From Pegoplata infirma (taxonomy: Eukaryota; Arthropoda; Insecta; Diptera; Anthomyiidae), in NCBI GenBank assembly GCA_963921195.1, contig OY992540.1, forward strand, positions 41,377,890 through 41,441,889: a stretch of 64,000 nucleotides of DNA, read 5' to 3'. Under the pieces are notes generated by a model. It did no database searches. It was not told the origin of the DNA and saw only the letters and a program-made list of their open reading frames with translations. Shown piece after piece: positions 22,076 to 34,219 of this stretch (within the stretch, counting starts at the first letter, position 1; each line of letters opens with the position of its first letter). A program made the position numbers and the translations under genes.

Positions 22076-24522
22076 GTGAATATATAGTGAAATTATTATT
22101 TGTTTATTTTTAAATTGGTACCAAAGTTTTGTATGTGTTGAAATTTCATTCAATCAACAATGCGGTAATTCGGGCCCAGGTACAAATGGTTTCGGTCGGT
22201 TTTTTTAAAGTATACAAAATTTTGATCAAAGTTTTTAAACTTTAAAGCTCTGTTTACTTACTGGCTTAACAAAAAACACAATCATAGAGATTAAAGTGCC
22301 GATATTGTTTGCCATAGATCACTGCAAACATATTTCTGTCCATGATAATAATGACTTTTATTTATAAAAAAAAAATCAAATGGTTGTATGTGGACACCAA
22401 TGTGTATATCAGTTAAATGCTATTTATTTTATTTGTTTTATTAATTTCCAAAAAAACACATTAAATGAAAAAAAAAAAAAAATGGACCCTACTCTTATAC
22501 ATACACCTGATATAAAAAAAATTCAAGATACAGATATGGTTAAACGTAATTAATTAATGCTTTAATTTTAAATTTATAAGTTAAAGATATAAAAAAACCG
22601 TAGTAAAGACATTTAAGTGGAAATATAAACAAATCCAAATCATGAAGAATTATTTAATTTTTAGCAGTTTTAAAAATACTTTGTTAAAATAAACAATAAT
22701 ACAAAGATAATAGTTTTACTACTATAAATTAATTCTTTTGTCCAAATGTTTAAAGAAGATTTACCAAAAATGTCTTAATAAAATAACATCAATTAATTTA
22801 ACCCATTTCCTGCTACATAAACTTGTTGTGCTCTAAATTTTTGAACAAAATTTCTTAAAGAGGGGACATAAAAAAACCGCAAAGTTTTTGTCCAACCGAA
22901 CTGTTGGATATTAACTTAAATGTAGACAGACACACGCCTTTCTCATTAAAGTATGGTATACGATTTTTATCAAAATTATCGAGTAACCCCACTAAACAGA
23001 AGTCGTCTCGGTTTATGTTTGGCCGAACGCTATTTTTTTGTAACTTTATTATATCCAATTTCCTATTCCTGTAAAACAGGTCTTGTTAACCCCTTTTCAA
23101 ATTCCATAAAAATCTCTAGGTGCCCCTTAAAAGATCTCCCTTGATAGTGGAGGGTATAAAAAAGACAAAAATTCCAATTAATTCTAATGCAGTTGAAAGC
23201 AATTAACGCTAAATTTTTGCATTAAAAGAAACCGCAATTTCAACAATTCTAATCAATTCCATAGAAATATATATATGAGCTTTTTTTTGAAATCATGTTA
23301 TGAAAAATTTTTCTTTGCCATAACACCAATTAGAGATAAGATAAATAAACGAATTGGTATTTGTACAATATATTCGTACAAAAATAATGGAAAAATAAAT
23401 TATATTCATAAGTGTTAAAAAAAATATTTGAAAAAATTATGCATCATAATTGAAATATAAGTGTCCCAGTTAACAATATTACAACTTTAGACCAAGAGCA
23501 ATCAAAAACATATACTACTATTACTTGATGAAATTTTTTATAATCCTTTTTAGCTCTGTAGAAAATATGGACGGTATTAGACTAAGGGACTTATGGCACT
23601 TCCATAACAAATCCATAAACTCTGTAACTGAAAACCGCTTCGTTTTATATGGGATTGTTGGAATTCACCACTTAACAACAGCTAATTTGTTTAGTGTTTT
23701 TATACCCTCCACTTACAACAGAAGTCTCCCTGGTGCCACCCTCCAATCTTCATGAAATTTGAATATGCTATCCACTAGGGTGGCTCGTTTTTGAACTTTT
23801 CTCTCTGATCAAATTCTAATACCCGCCAAAAGTGTTGGTCCTGTAAAGTAACTTACATGCAAAATAGCAATTTTATACTTGTTTATATCACAAATTTTAA
23901 GCTCCAAACTTTAAATTTTCTCCGGAGGTCATTTTTGAGCTCCAGCCAATGTTAAAGACATCCTAGATTTGTAAGATTTCATGACAGACTTACAGTCGAA
24001 TGCCACAAAACCAAAAAAACCGTTAATTTTCTCAAAAATTTTATTCATAAGAATTTATCAGGCAAACATATTGTTAAAACCAACTTTTTTTTTAAATGCG
24101 ACGGACTGTACAAATGCATTGATAGAAAAACGCTTCATATCACTAATAAATGGAATTCATTAACGTTGTTTCGTTACAACAATGAAATATTTCATATGCT
24201 GAATAAAAATTTCATACATATTGTGCAAGATTTTCATAAATTTTGATTCATTAGATTTCGTGGTTTCATTAAGTTTTGTTTACAAAATTTGCTGTTTTTT
24301 GACAACTGTCGTGTCGCGTCTGTTAGTTTACGCGCACAAAAAACAGCTGATCAGAGCGTGATTTTTTTTTAGATTTTTTATACGAAATTTAAAATGATAT
24401 GTTGTTGATTAATTATAAGTATTTATTAAACTCGCGTTTTTTATATTATTTCGTGGTTTTACTTATTTTGTAAAAGTAAATATTATAGCAAAATTTTGTG
24501 TAATTTTAACTTGGTTATTTTG
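22076..24522. other. Non-coding region with DINE-A relics
   Basis: GATAGTGGAGGGTATAAAAA at 23140-23159 is a reversed DINE-A 5' end, whose body probably extends back toward 22855. TATACCCTCCACTTACAAC at 23702 is a plus-strand 5' end followed by a short fragment. The rest is AT-rich. 24300-24355 is relatively CpG-rich (GTCGTGTCGCGTCTG), with no gene attached that I can see. Confidence 0.45.
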
Positions 24523-25043
24523 TAGAGTCCGACCGAAACCAGTTTTCGAGGCCGAACCGAAACCGAACCGAATATTCGGCCGAAAAAGTAATATTCGGCC
24601 GAAACCGAACCGAAACCGAAACTTAAAAAAAATTATCGTCTGGCATGAATAAAATTATTAAAAAGTTGTTTAAGATAAATATACAGCTTAAAATGCTTTT
24701 AATCCATAGGAATTGTTGTATTTTTGAAAAAAAATGTGTTTTTTAAAAAACTTACAAAAAAATTTTATATTTCGTTTGTAGATTAGGAGAAAATAATTTT
24801 TGAACTGAAACAGTTTTACATTTATTGCATAAACTTGTAACATTTTCTTCAATTGAACTGAAACAAGTGTAATGAAATACGAAATCAAAAAATTTTGCGA
24901 CTATTTTACATATTTTTTAAAATACCAAAAAGTTTCGGTTTCGGCTAATATTCGGCCAAAATTTTGCCGAATACCGAATAGAGACCGAAACCCCATTATT
25001 CGGCCGAAACCGAGACCGAAACCGAATATTCGGTCGGACTCTA
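24523..25043. mobile_element. hAT-like element, CCGAAACCGAA-rich
   Basis: A 521-bp element flanked by the exact duplication TTATTTTG (24515-24522, 25044-25051). Ends TAGAGTCCGACCGAA and TTCGGTCGGACTCTA, perfect for 13 bp or more. Subterminal arrays of CCGAAACCGAACCGAA and ATTCGGCCGAAA fill about 100 bp at each end; the AT-rich middle has no coding capacity. Confidence 0.88.
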
Positions 25044-25051
25044 TTATTTTG

Positions 25052-26612
25052 TGATTTTTTTAGACTTTTTTATGAAATTTTAAATAAAAAGTAAGTTATT
25101 AACTTTATATTTACTAAATTCGTGATGTTTTATATTAGTTCGTGGTTTTAATTATGTATTACAATTTAAGGTTGGAGTAAAATTTTGTGCGAGAAAACTA
25201 TGTGAAAACCATTTTTTATTATTTTTAATTCTATAAAAAAAAATATTTACAATTTCATACATATATTTAATTTAAAAATAAAAGTAGAATTTATTCAATG
25301 AAAGTATTTCATTTCAAAAATAAAAAGTAGGATTTATTCAATGAAAGTATTTCATAAGAATTTAATACTTTTTTCATTAAAGTAATGAAAAATGTTCATA
25401 AAATACAATTTATATTTTGTATGAACAATTTTCATTAATTTAATGAAACTTGCTCCTGCAATTACATTTTATGATACCTATTTCATTAATTCAATGAAAC
25501 CCTACATAGGTTCACTCAAAAAAATAAAACTGAAAAGTTAACAAATCTTTTTTTGTTAACTCGAGTTTACTGGCTTTTTAGCAAATTTTTAGTTAAAATC
25601 AGTGTTTTAACTACTTTTTTTAGTTAAGTTCAATTTACAAAAATACTAGTTTTGAACAAATTTTGAATTAATTTTTTTTTGTTGACTTTAAAACTAAGTT
25701 TACGAAATTTTATTAATTAATTTGCTGATTTCTCTTAACATATTTGTCAAGTGAAAAAATGTTAGAAATTTCTTGTGTAGCCTCCTATGCAAATCTCATA
25801 AGTTCTACTTAAGCTGAACTTAATGCTGTGAAAAAAAGAAAAAAATAAGTGAAGTGTTAGTGTATAAAATCAATATTTAACAAACTTAAAATTTTTTTAC
25901 AAAAAGTTTAGCTGAACTTAACTATTTTTTTTTTGTTTTACGTACATAAAAATGTTACGAAATTTTCAGCTGAATTTTTGGTTAAAGTTACGGTTTTTTT
26001 TTGCTACATGCATTCTACGAAAAGTTAACAAAATATTTTTAGTTAAATTAACTAGAAATTTAGTAGGTTCAAAATCTGGTGTTTTTTTAGTTAAATTTAA
26101 CTAATTTTTTTGCTAACTTTACAGTTTTTTTTTTGAGTGTTCCTTTTTAACGTAATTTTTCATTACATTAATGTCGATTTTCATTATTGTCATGTACAAA
26201 TTTCTATCAGTGTACTCAAATTAACACGACTTTCTTTGAGAGAAAGCTGTCAGCGTGAAATTTGAGGGTTTTTTTTTTTTTAATTTTTGTCTATCTTGTT
26301 TTGTTGTTGCCATTTTAGTGCGGCCATTTTTTTCCATAGTTCTCAATGTTATTTAGATAATTGCATACAACAGTTTTGCTCCTCTCTATTATTTCCGCGA
26401 TTTCAACGGCCTTTAACACTTTAGACTTCAAAGACAATAATTTTTCCTTTTCGGAAGGGCTAAGAACTTTTTCAAACGAATCCCATTTTTAATGAAATTT
26501 GAAACAAAACTGTTTTGTTTTTATTGTTTGAGGAATTGCTATTCATTACAAATTGGACTCAGGGTCCTACTTGGTCTGAATTCCAAAATTCCTTATTCAA
26601 TCGATTCATAAA
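25052..26612. other. Non-coding AT-rich region
   Basis: Repeated short words (ATGAAAGTATTTCAT, TTTAGTTAAATT, TAACAAA) between 25250 and 26130 suggest an old AT-rich element, but no ends were found. No gene. Confidence 0.4.
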
Positions 26613-27429
26613 CAAGTAGAAAAGTTAAATTCGACTTGGGCGAATCTATAAATACCCTCCACAATGTCCTTTTTAAGTGATAGTAAATTTTCTAACGTGA
26701 AAAAAAATTTAATTTTTGATTTGAAATATTTTATTTTGTGTAAAACAACTTTTTTTTAGTAATTTTTGAAAAAAAAATAATTTACTAAATTTTTTTTTTT
26801 AATGTAACAATTTTTTTGAGTGTAAAATTTTTTTCCAGTGTATTTGTTTTTAGTGTAAAAATATTTTTGAGAGACAAAAATACATTTTAAAATATTTTTG
26901 TGACTTAGCAGTGTTTTTAAAACATGTTTAACGGGTTTTCAACACGTGAATTTAGGTGAAACTAATCTGAAATTCACGGTTTTGCTAATTACTTTTGAAC
27001 CACTAGACCGATTTAGCTGAAATTCAATAGGAACTAGGCCAGGGGACAAATATATGTGCCAAGTTTTAGCATTCTCAGAATTGTCTTTCGAAAGTAAGAG
27101 TGTTTTTTATCTCATAAATTCACTAAAAACCCTTGCCGAAATTCCGTATTTTGCTCATAACATTGGACCGATTTCGCTGGATTGCAATACCAACCTGACC
27201 AGGTAAATGCTCAACATATATGCCAAACTTCAGGAGCCTCCGTAAAGTCTTTCAAAACTTAGAGTGTTTTCAACAGACGGACGGACTGACGGACATCGCT
27301 AGGTCGTCTTAAAAACGATCGAGGATCATAAATATATATAATTTATGGGGTCCTAGACCAATATTTCGAGGTGTTACAAACGGAATGACAAACTTATATA
27401 TACCCTCTATCACTAGAGTGGAGGGTATA
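26613..27429 (-). mobile_element. DINE-1-like element, family A, full length
   Basis: Reads on the minus strand from TATACCCTCCACTCTAGTG (27429) through TTTGTCATTCCGTTTGTAAC, CCTCGATCGTTTTTAAGACG and GTCCGTCAGTCCGTCCG to GAATTTAACTTTTCTACTTG (26613). About 817 bp. The 3' region holds a TTTTTTTGAGTGTAAA tandem tract. Its 5' end abuts the truncated hAT right end at 27432, so it may have inserted into that element. Confidence 0.75.
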
Positions 27430-27431
27430 AA

Positions 27432-27596
27432 AAATAGATAAAAGTACTAAAAAAGAAATTTCGCTTAATCGGTTAACCGACACAAATTAATCGGTTTATT
27501 TGTTATTTGAAAATTGACAATTTTAAATTATTTGAACCGTTAATCGACCAAACTTAATCGGTTAACCGATTAACGGTTAATCGATTGAATACCCTA
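27432..27596. mobile_element. Right end of the AATCGGTTAACCG hAT-like family
   Basis: About 165 bp nearly identical to 12805-12972 (GTACTAAAAAA..TTTCG, AATCGGTTAACCGACACAAA, CGATTGAATACCCTA). The left part is missing; the boundary coincides with the end of the DINE-A copy. Confidence 0.75.
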
Positions 27597-27789
27597 GTAA
27601 GTAGGTATGTTCTGAGAAAATGTTGGGATTAAAAAAATATTGTGTGTCGGTTACACATTTCAAAGGGCTTTCTTTTGACATTTACAATTAGAGCGATTGG
27701 AGCAAATTTAAAGAAATGTCATTTTGTATGGGAACCCCCTTAGGAATTGGGGAGTGTTAAGGCTGGTTATAATTTAAAAAAAATTGTAC

Positions 27790-28095
27790 AGAAATAAATA
27801 AAAAAAAAGTTTTTTTACTCAAAATAAAAAACCCTTAAGTCAAAAATATTTTACATTTAAAATTGTATACTCCAAAATTTTTTTTACGAAAAAAAGTTTG
27901 AATGTTAATACTAAAAATTTTTTAGTCAAAATTTTAATAGAATTCTTTTTACGTTAAAAAAAATTAAAATCATTAAAAAGTGTTTTTGCACTCAAATTCA
28001 TTTGTTTTGCACTCAAAAACATTTGTATCAAATGTTTTGGGCATTGTGGAGGGTATTCATGGATTTGGCAAAGTCGAATTTAGTTTAAGTACTTC
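27790..28095 (+). mobile_element. DINE-A 3' fragment
   Basis: TTTTTTTACTCAAAATAAAA, then GGGCATTGTGGAGGGTATTC, ATGGATTTGGCAAAGTCG and AATTTAGTTTAAGTACTTC follow the 3' end of full family-A copies (compare 58950-59059). The 5' half is absent. Confidence 0.55.
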
Positions 28096-28222
28096 TTTTT
28101 TTGTTTTCCCTGATTGGGAATTTTAATCAATTTAATCGGAATTACAATTGGTGTTTTTTCGTATACACTAAGAAAAGTTTTGCAGTGAAATCAATAAAAA
28201 TTTTAGTTGTTTTGGTTTTAAC

Positions 28223-29452
28223 TAGAGATGGGCACATGAGCAGATTATAGCGTGATTCACGCGTGATCACGCGTGAGTGTGACTGAATTCAATTTTACTC
28301 ACGTGGCTGTGAGTGAGTGTGAGTGGAGAAAAAAGATGCGTGAGTGAGTGTGCGTAAGTAAGATCTTTACGTGAGTGAGTGTGCGTGAGTCGATTTTTTT
28401 GCGTGAGTTGTCATAATTTATTTTCTCTTCATATTTCCTTTTGTTCCAAAAAAAGCAACAAAAAAATTTTAAAATTTGGCTTAACTTAAAATTTCGTCCC
28501 GAAAAAAAATGTAAAATTTCACTGAACTTTAAATTTTGCTAAAAATTTTGAAAGATTTTTGAAATTAAATGTTGTTTTTTTATTTTTAGTACCAAAAAGG
28601 TACATAAAAATAAAATGTATTTATTCGGCCTTTATATATGTATATATATTCGATTAGAGTTTTATTCTAGTTCGAGGCCCAAAAATATTTCTATATATGA
28701 TATTGTCATAATAGAGTATTTTTATAAAAGGCCGAATAAATACATTTTATTTTTATGTACCTTTTTGGTACTAAAAATAAAAAAACAACATCTAACACAA
28801 AGTTTAGTACGACTTATCCTACCAACACTATTGTTTGGTTAGGTACTGTTGTTATTGTAAAATAACAGCAACACATATATTAATAATTACCGACGGTGAT
28901 TTAGTACATACAATTTTTGCTTTAAAAGAGTTATTTTTGTTGGAAAACAGATTTCGGACCTTCATAATAGTATTTCTCAAATAACTTGTGAAATATATCA
29001 AATATTATGTCTGGTTTGATGTTTGATTGACCAACGATGATTCTCTAAAGTCTGCTGATGATTCCTTTAGTGGGGATGAAACTGATCAGTACAGATATAC
29101 TATGAGATGAGTAACTTTTTTAAAGCAATAAATTAAAAATACTCTATTATGACAATATCATATATAGAAATATTTTTGGGCCTCGAACTAGAATAAAACT
29201 CTAATCGAATATAGATTTTTGAAATTTTTATTTTTGAAATTTTTTTTTTGTATAAATAAGAGTTTCGTGAGTGTGAGTCAACGTGAGTGTGAGTGAAGCT
29301 TGCGTGAGTGCACGTGAGTGTGAGTTGTATTAAATTTACTCACGTGATTGTGAGTGAGTGTGACTGGAAAAAATATTTCCGTGAGTGAGTGTGCGTGATT
29401 CAAAATTCCTGTCGTGAGCGTGAGTCAAAAATCACTCACGCGCCCATCTCTA
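28223..29452. mobile_element. hAT-like element, TAGAGATGGGC family (copy d)
   Basis: Flanked by the exact duplication GTTTTAAC (28215-28222, 29453-29460). TAGAGATGGGC and GCCCATCTCTA ends with GTGAGTGAGTGTGCGTGAGT arrays. Interrupted by inverted-repeat material at 28571-29213; without it the element is close to the other copies in length. Confidence 0.87.
28571..29213. repeat. Interlocked inverted repeats inside hAT-like copy d
   Basis: Two palindromes overlap. One pairs 28571-28640 with 28726-28790 (TTAGTACCAAAAAGGTAC, TTTATTCGGCC). The other pairs 28648-28726 with 29136-29213 (TTCGATTAGAGTTTTATTC, TTCGAGGCCCAAAAATA). The loop of the first is thus the left arm of the second. The second resembles the CTCGAGCC fold-back family (TTTATTCTAGTTCGAGG against TTTATTCTGGCTCGAGG) and is flanked by TATA. 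Confidence 0.7.
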
Positions 29453-29489
29453 GTTTTAACTACATTTTCAGTAAAAACACTGTAGTTTT

Positions 29490-30315
29490 TATACCCTACA
29501 CCACACTGTGGTACAGGGTATAATGAGTTTGTGCTGATGTTTGTAACTACCCGAAATATTGGTCCTAGACCCACTTTTAAGTATACCGATCGACTTAGAA
29601 TCACTTTTTGAGTCGATTTAGCGATGTCCGTCCGTCCGTCCGTCTGTCTGTCCATGTAAACGGTGTAAACACGATACAGGTCGCAATTCTCGATCAATTG
29701 ACTTGAAATTTAAAACTTAAGCCTCTTTTGGTCCAAGGACGAAGCCTATTTAAATTGGAAAAAATCGGTCCATATTCAGACCTAGCCCCCATACAAAGGT
29801 CCTCTTTAGTTTTGGCTCAAATGACTCTAATAGTCGCATTTTAATAGGTATCTTTTCAAAATTTGACAGGAATTAATGTTTTATACACACAAATCACCAT
29901 TCCGAATTTTAAAGAAATTGAACCAGTTCTTCTAGTAGCCCCCATACAAACCACCTTCCCGATTTTCACATAAATCTCTCAATATTCATGAAAATAGAAA
30001 ATATTTAATTAAAATTCTGTTTGTGTATGTTAAACACGTACTTTAATAACCTTATCAAATCTAATTATCATCGGACCATTTTGGACTTAGGTCCCATGTG
30101 GAAATTTCGCCCGATATTCAGTTGAACGAATTTATTGTCAACAAAAAGAGCCTATTCCACTCAAATTTGATTAGTGATTGCTTTTTACACTTATTAAAGA
30201 TTTGACAAAATATAGATCTAATCAGTCCATGTTTGAACTTGGGACCCATGGTCCGGGAAACTCTGGTGTAGGGTATTATATGGTCGGTCTTTACCGACTA
30301 TAATTTTCTTACTTG
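29490..30315 (+). mobile_element. DINE-1-like element, family B, full length reference copy
   Basis: 826 bp, uninterrupted. 5' hairpin ATACCCTACACCACACTG with GTGGTACAGGGTAT; GTCCGTCCGTCCGTCTGTCT at 29628; recurring lines AAAATCGGTCCA, CTAGCCCCCATACA, CCTTCCCGATTTTCACAT. The 3' end GGTCGGTCTTTACCGACTAT forms a stem about 13 nt before ACTTG. Hairpin near the 3' end, no target duplication and the polypyrimidine block fit DINE-1/helentron-type elements. Confidence 0.75.
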
Positions 30316-30800
30316 TTATGCTTGTGATAGTATTTTTAACTACAATTTGTAGTTGAACTAATAAACATTCAGTCGGTATACCTACAAAATATTTTGTGCG
30401 AAGAGAGAATGCTAAAGCTTTAATTGATAATTTCTAAATATCATGGGTTTTGTAAATATTTTATTTTTTTAATAAAAACTAAAGTACAGTTTTTGTAAAT
30501 TTTTTTGAAAAAATGTATTAATACATATTTTCAAATTTTCTTTTATAAAAATGTTGGGAATTCTAACGATTAAAAATAATAAAATTGTCACGTCCTCTTT
30601 TAATTTGATTATTTTTGAATTATAAATTTTAATGAAATTCATGATTTTTTTGTTGCTGTATATTCATAATCTTAACGATATTTTTATATGGAAATCCATA
30701 TCTAATCAATAATTAAGCAACAACTGAAAACGATAAGAAAACTACAAATGATCTTGAAAAAACGCTTTTTTATACAATTATTGAAATTAATTGAAAATTT
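30316..30800. other. Non-coding AT-rich spacer
   Basis: No open frame or repeat recognised. Confidence 0.4.
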
Positions 30801-31188
30801 GTTGATTTTGTTGGGCATTAGGTCATGAGTTAAAAAATTAATTAAATAAAAAATATATAAACATATTTTATTTTAAATTTTTCTTTTATTGTCCCAATAT
30901 TTCAGTCAACATTGCTGACCATCTTCAGGGGGATATTTAAAATTAAATAAAAAACAAAAAATGTTTTGCCAAAGCTAACAGCAGAACAAAAGCTTACAGC
31001 AGAACAACAGCTCCAGCAAGGAAATTTTTTTTTGTTTTTTATTTAATTTTAAATATCCCCCTGAAGATGGTCAGCAATGTTGACTGAAATATTGGGACAA
31101 TAAAAGAAAAATTTAAAATAAAATATGTTTATATATTTTTTATTTAATTATTTTTTTAACTCATAACCTAATGCCGAACAAAATCAAC
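30801..31188. mobile_element. 388-bp inverted repeat (MITE-like)
   Basis: Arms of about 160 bp: GTTGATTTTGTTGGGCATTA at the left pairs with TAATGCCGAACAAAATCAAC at the right. CAGTCAACATTGCTGACCAT and CTTCAGGGGGATATTTAAAA pair near the centre. The loop is about 60 bp and contains AGCAGAACAAAAGC twice in degenerate form. No clear target duplication. Superfamily unknown. Confidence 0.75.
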
Positions 31189-32193
31189 AAACTACGAAAC
31201 TAAAGGTCAACTATTCACAACTTTAAACATTAATTGAAAATTTAAAAAAAAAAAATATTAGAAAAAAACAACACCTACTATTGGAATTAATTCTTCTAGA
31301 GTTTGCTGATATTCCTCCATATATTGATGATGTTCCATATCTAACATTTCAGCCATGATTATTATTTTTTTATTTACTTTTTTTTTACCGTTCTCTTAAT
31401 AAAAAATGTATCGAAATTTTCTAATATTGTTGTAATCAATATGACGTCACTTCTTAAAACACTTTTTATTTAAAATTCGTATAATCACACCAAATTTAAA
31501 CAACCCGTGCCAAATGCAAAACTCAACTGATCGATGATTGGAAAACAATATATTGGAAAGGTGTATAAAACAAAAAGTCTGATTGTGAATACACCCAGAT
31601 ATGTTTTTTATTTTTTTTATCAGACCGAATACGCCAGCAACGCAGGTATTTCTTATCTGCCAATACCAGTCAGTACCTCACAAGTGAATGAATATGATTC
31701 AATATACAATTAGAAATAAAACCATAGTTCTATTTTTCCTTTAGTTAGTCATCGTTTAAAAGAAACCCTATTTAAAATAACTTATATTTTACAATAAAAT
31801 TATACTAATGCAACTATATTAAATTGCAAATATTACAACAAAAATAATAAAACTACTCTGCAAAGATCAACTTTTTTGCAGATTTATAAAATAGAGATGG
31901 GTACTGGTCACGTGATTCACGCGTGAGTGGTGTTAGCTGTCCCGCCAAAATTTTATACCGAGTTTTTAATATCTTACAAGAAAGGTCTTTCACAAGTTCG
32001 GCTTTTCCCGAGAGCCCATATTTTTTCATAAGGTGGCAACCAATTTTAAAATTTGAGATTGGGCAGTTAAAGAAAAACACGTAAAACTCTTATTTTTATT
32101 CCTTCATTTCAATATTCAAGATTCAGGACAATTGGTGGGTGCCCTGTAAAAGACCTTCCTTGTTAGTTAAACTGAGATATATATCATATATAT
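31189..32193. other. Non-coding region with a 40-bp hAT end relic
   Basis: 31892-31930 (TAGAGATGGGTACTGGTCAC, GTGATTCACGCGTGAGTGG) is a left end of the TAGAGATGGGC family with no partner. No gene recognised in the rest. Confidence 0.45.
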
Positions 32194-33214
32194 GAGGCAT
32201 TCCACACCAAATGTCCAGCGAAAAAAACATGTGTACCGTAAACTTCTGAATAGGTTGTATGGATAGCGCTATATGGAACTTAAATTTTTCAAAAACTGGG
32301 CTTAGGAGGCGTGGTCAAATATTGGAAAAATGGTCAAATTTGTGGCGAGTTGCCTTGATTAAATATTTATCACATTAAAACGGAATGCACCACAATCTCA
32401 AAAATTTGCATTCTTATATAGTTTTGTATCGGCTATCGATTAAATTTTTTTTTTTGGAAAATTTTTAGAACCCGTTCTGAAATTTTCCATTTTTAAAAAA
32501 ATCAATTTATCAAAAATCCGGCCACTTTTTTTTTGTATTTTCCATCCACACCAAAAAATTCAGAAACACGTTCTTCATTTTTTTCGAGAAAATCGCATTT
32601 GAATTTTAAATTTCATAACAATTTTGTAATTACTAGCTTGTATTTGCTTGCTTCAATAGAGAGTATATATATATATTTATGCAATTAATAATACTCATTC
32701 GCAACGTTAAAACAAGAAAATGCAAGCAAATTACAAAATTGTTATGAAATTTAAAATTCAAATGCGATTTCTCGAAAAAAACGAAGAACGTGTTTGTGAA
32801 TTTTTTTGTGTGGATGGACAAACATCTAAACTTAAAAAAAAAAAAATAAAAAAAAGTGGCCGGATTTTTGATAAATTGTCTTTTTTAAAAAATGGAAAAT
32901 TTCAGAACGGGTTCTAAAAATGTTTAAAAAAAAAAAAATTTTATCGATAGCCCATACAAATTTATATAAGAATGTAAATTTTTGAGATTGTGGTGCATTC
33001 CGTTTTAATGTGATAAATATTTAATCAAGGCAACTCGCTACAAATTTTACCATTATTCCAATATTTGACCACGCCTCCTAAGCCCAGTTTTTGAAAAATT
33101 CAAAAACCAAAAACGCAATTTTCTAAGTTCCATATAGGGCTATCCATACAACCTATTCAGACATTTACGGGACACATGTTTTTCTGTAGCGGGGCATTTG
33201 GTGTGGAATGCCTC
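32194..33214. mobile_element. 1-kb fold-back, arms about 440-500 bp
   Basis: GAGGCATTCCACACCAAATG at the left end is inverted at the right end; the arms match almost throughout (GAGGCGTGGTCAAATATTGG, GATTGTGGTGCATTCC, ATCCGGCCACTTTTTTT), leaving a loop of about 70 bp near 32640-32705. Flanked by ATATAT on both sides, so the duplication cannot be sized. No coding potential. Confidence 0.8.
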
Positions 33215-33221
33215 ATATATA

Positions 33222-34217
33222 CAGTGGGCGACAATACATTGGAAACTTTTCTATAGTAGATGCAAAGACAAAGTTAACAATATTAAAAAATTTTAATGTT
33301 TAAACATGGAAAAATTTACTTAAAAATATTTTTTTAAAATTTTCCAAAAAATGTCTATAATTAATTTCATTTTCCTGCGCGAGCCTCGTATATTTATATT
33401 TGTTCAATCTGGATGCTATCAAGCTTAAATTAAAGCTTGGAAAATTTCCTTTATATATTTTTTTTAAATAATAGACGATTGATAACACAGGTTGACAAAA
33501 TTTGAACTTTTTCAATTTGTCTGACCTTTGACAACTGATTTATATGGATTTTAGTGTGCTGATTTCGAATCTGTTTTCCAATTGTTTCCATCAGCTCGCG
33601 TTCGCGAGCAAATCGCTGTTAAAGAGTCGAAAAAGTGCGTTTTTTTACCAATTTTGCTTGGCTATAATTTCCAAAAAAAAATTTAGTGCCTCGGTTTTAA
33701 ACACGAACTTAACTATATTGGATGCCAGGATTCCAAAACTGGTATTAGCTTTTTTCTGAAAGCTTTAGTTTTCGAGTTATTAAAATGGGCATAAATATTC
33801 AGACAAAATTCAAGAGGTCATAAATTTAAAATTTTTATTTTGCCGATATCTCAAAAACTAAAGATGACTCAACAAAAGTAAGTGCATTTTTGGAATCAGC
33901 ATATCCAACATACCTAAAATCGTCTATCACTTTTCGGATGTAAGACTAGTGTTGGTAAATATAGACTCACAAACATGCCAAAAAGAGCCTATTTTCAAAG
34001 TTTCCTTAGGCTATATCTCGAAAACTAGAGCTGACCCAAAAAAAACGGTAGCCAGATTTGAAATCAGCGTGCCCCTAACACCCAAAATTAGCTATCAGAA
34101 CCCGGGCAAAAAAAAGTGTTGCCCTGTATAATAAATAAAAACGTTTAGTATTGTTAACTTTGTCTTTCCCAAATAGCATTTACTACAGAAAAGTTCCCAA
34201 TGTATTGTCGCTTACTG
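33222..34217. mobile_element. Tc1/mariner-type non-autonomous element
   Basis: 996 bp flanked by TA (33220-33221, 34218-34219). The ends CAGTGGGCGACAATACATTG and the inverse of CAATGTATTGTCGCTTACTG match over about 60 bp with few changes. The interior is not transposase-like. It contains TCGCGTTCGCGAGCAAATCG followed by an AAAGAGTCGAAAAAGTGCG line that resembles the PIF-like family at 50042. It starts 8 bp after the 32194-33214 fold-back. Confidence 0.8.
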
Positions 34218-34219
34218 TA

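Noticed and set aside
24300..24355. CpG-rich patch that could be a promoter
   Set aside because: No downstream open frame, initiator or TATA arrangement that ties it to a gene.
33544..33759. 71-codon frame inside the TA-flanked element
   Set aside because: No resemblance to a Tc1/mariner transposase (no DDE blocks); the element looks non-autonomous.
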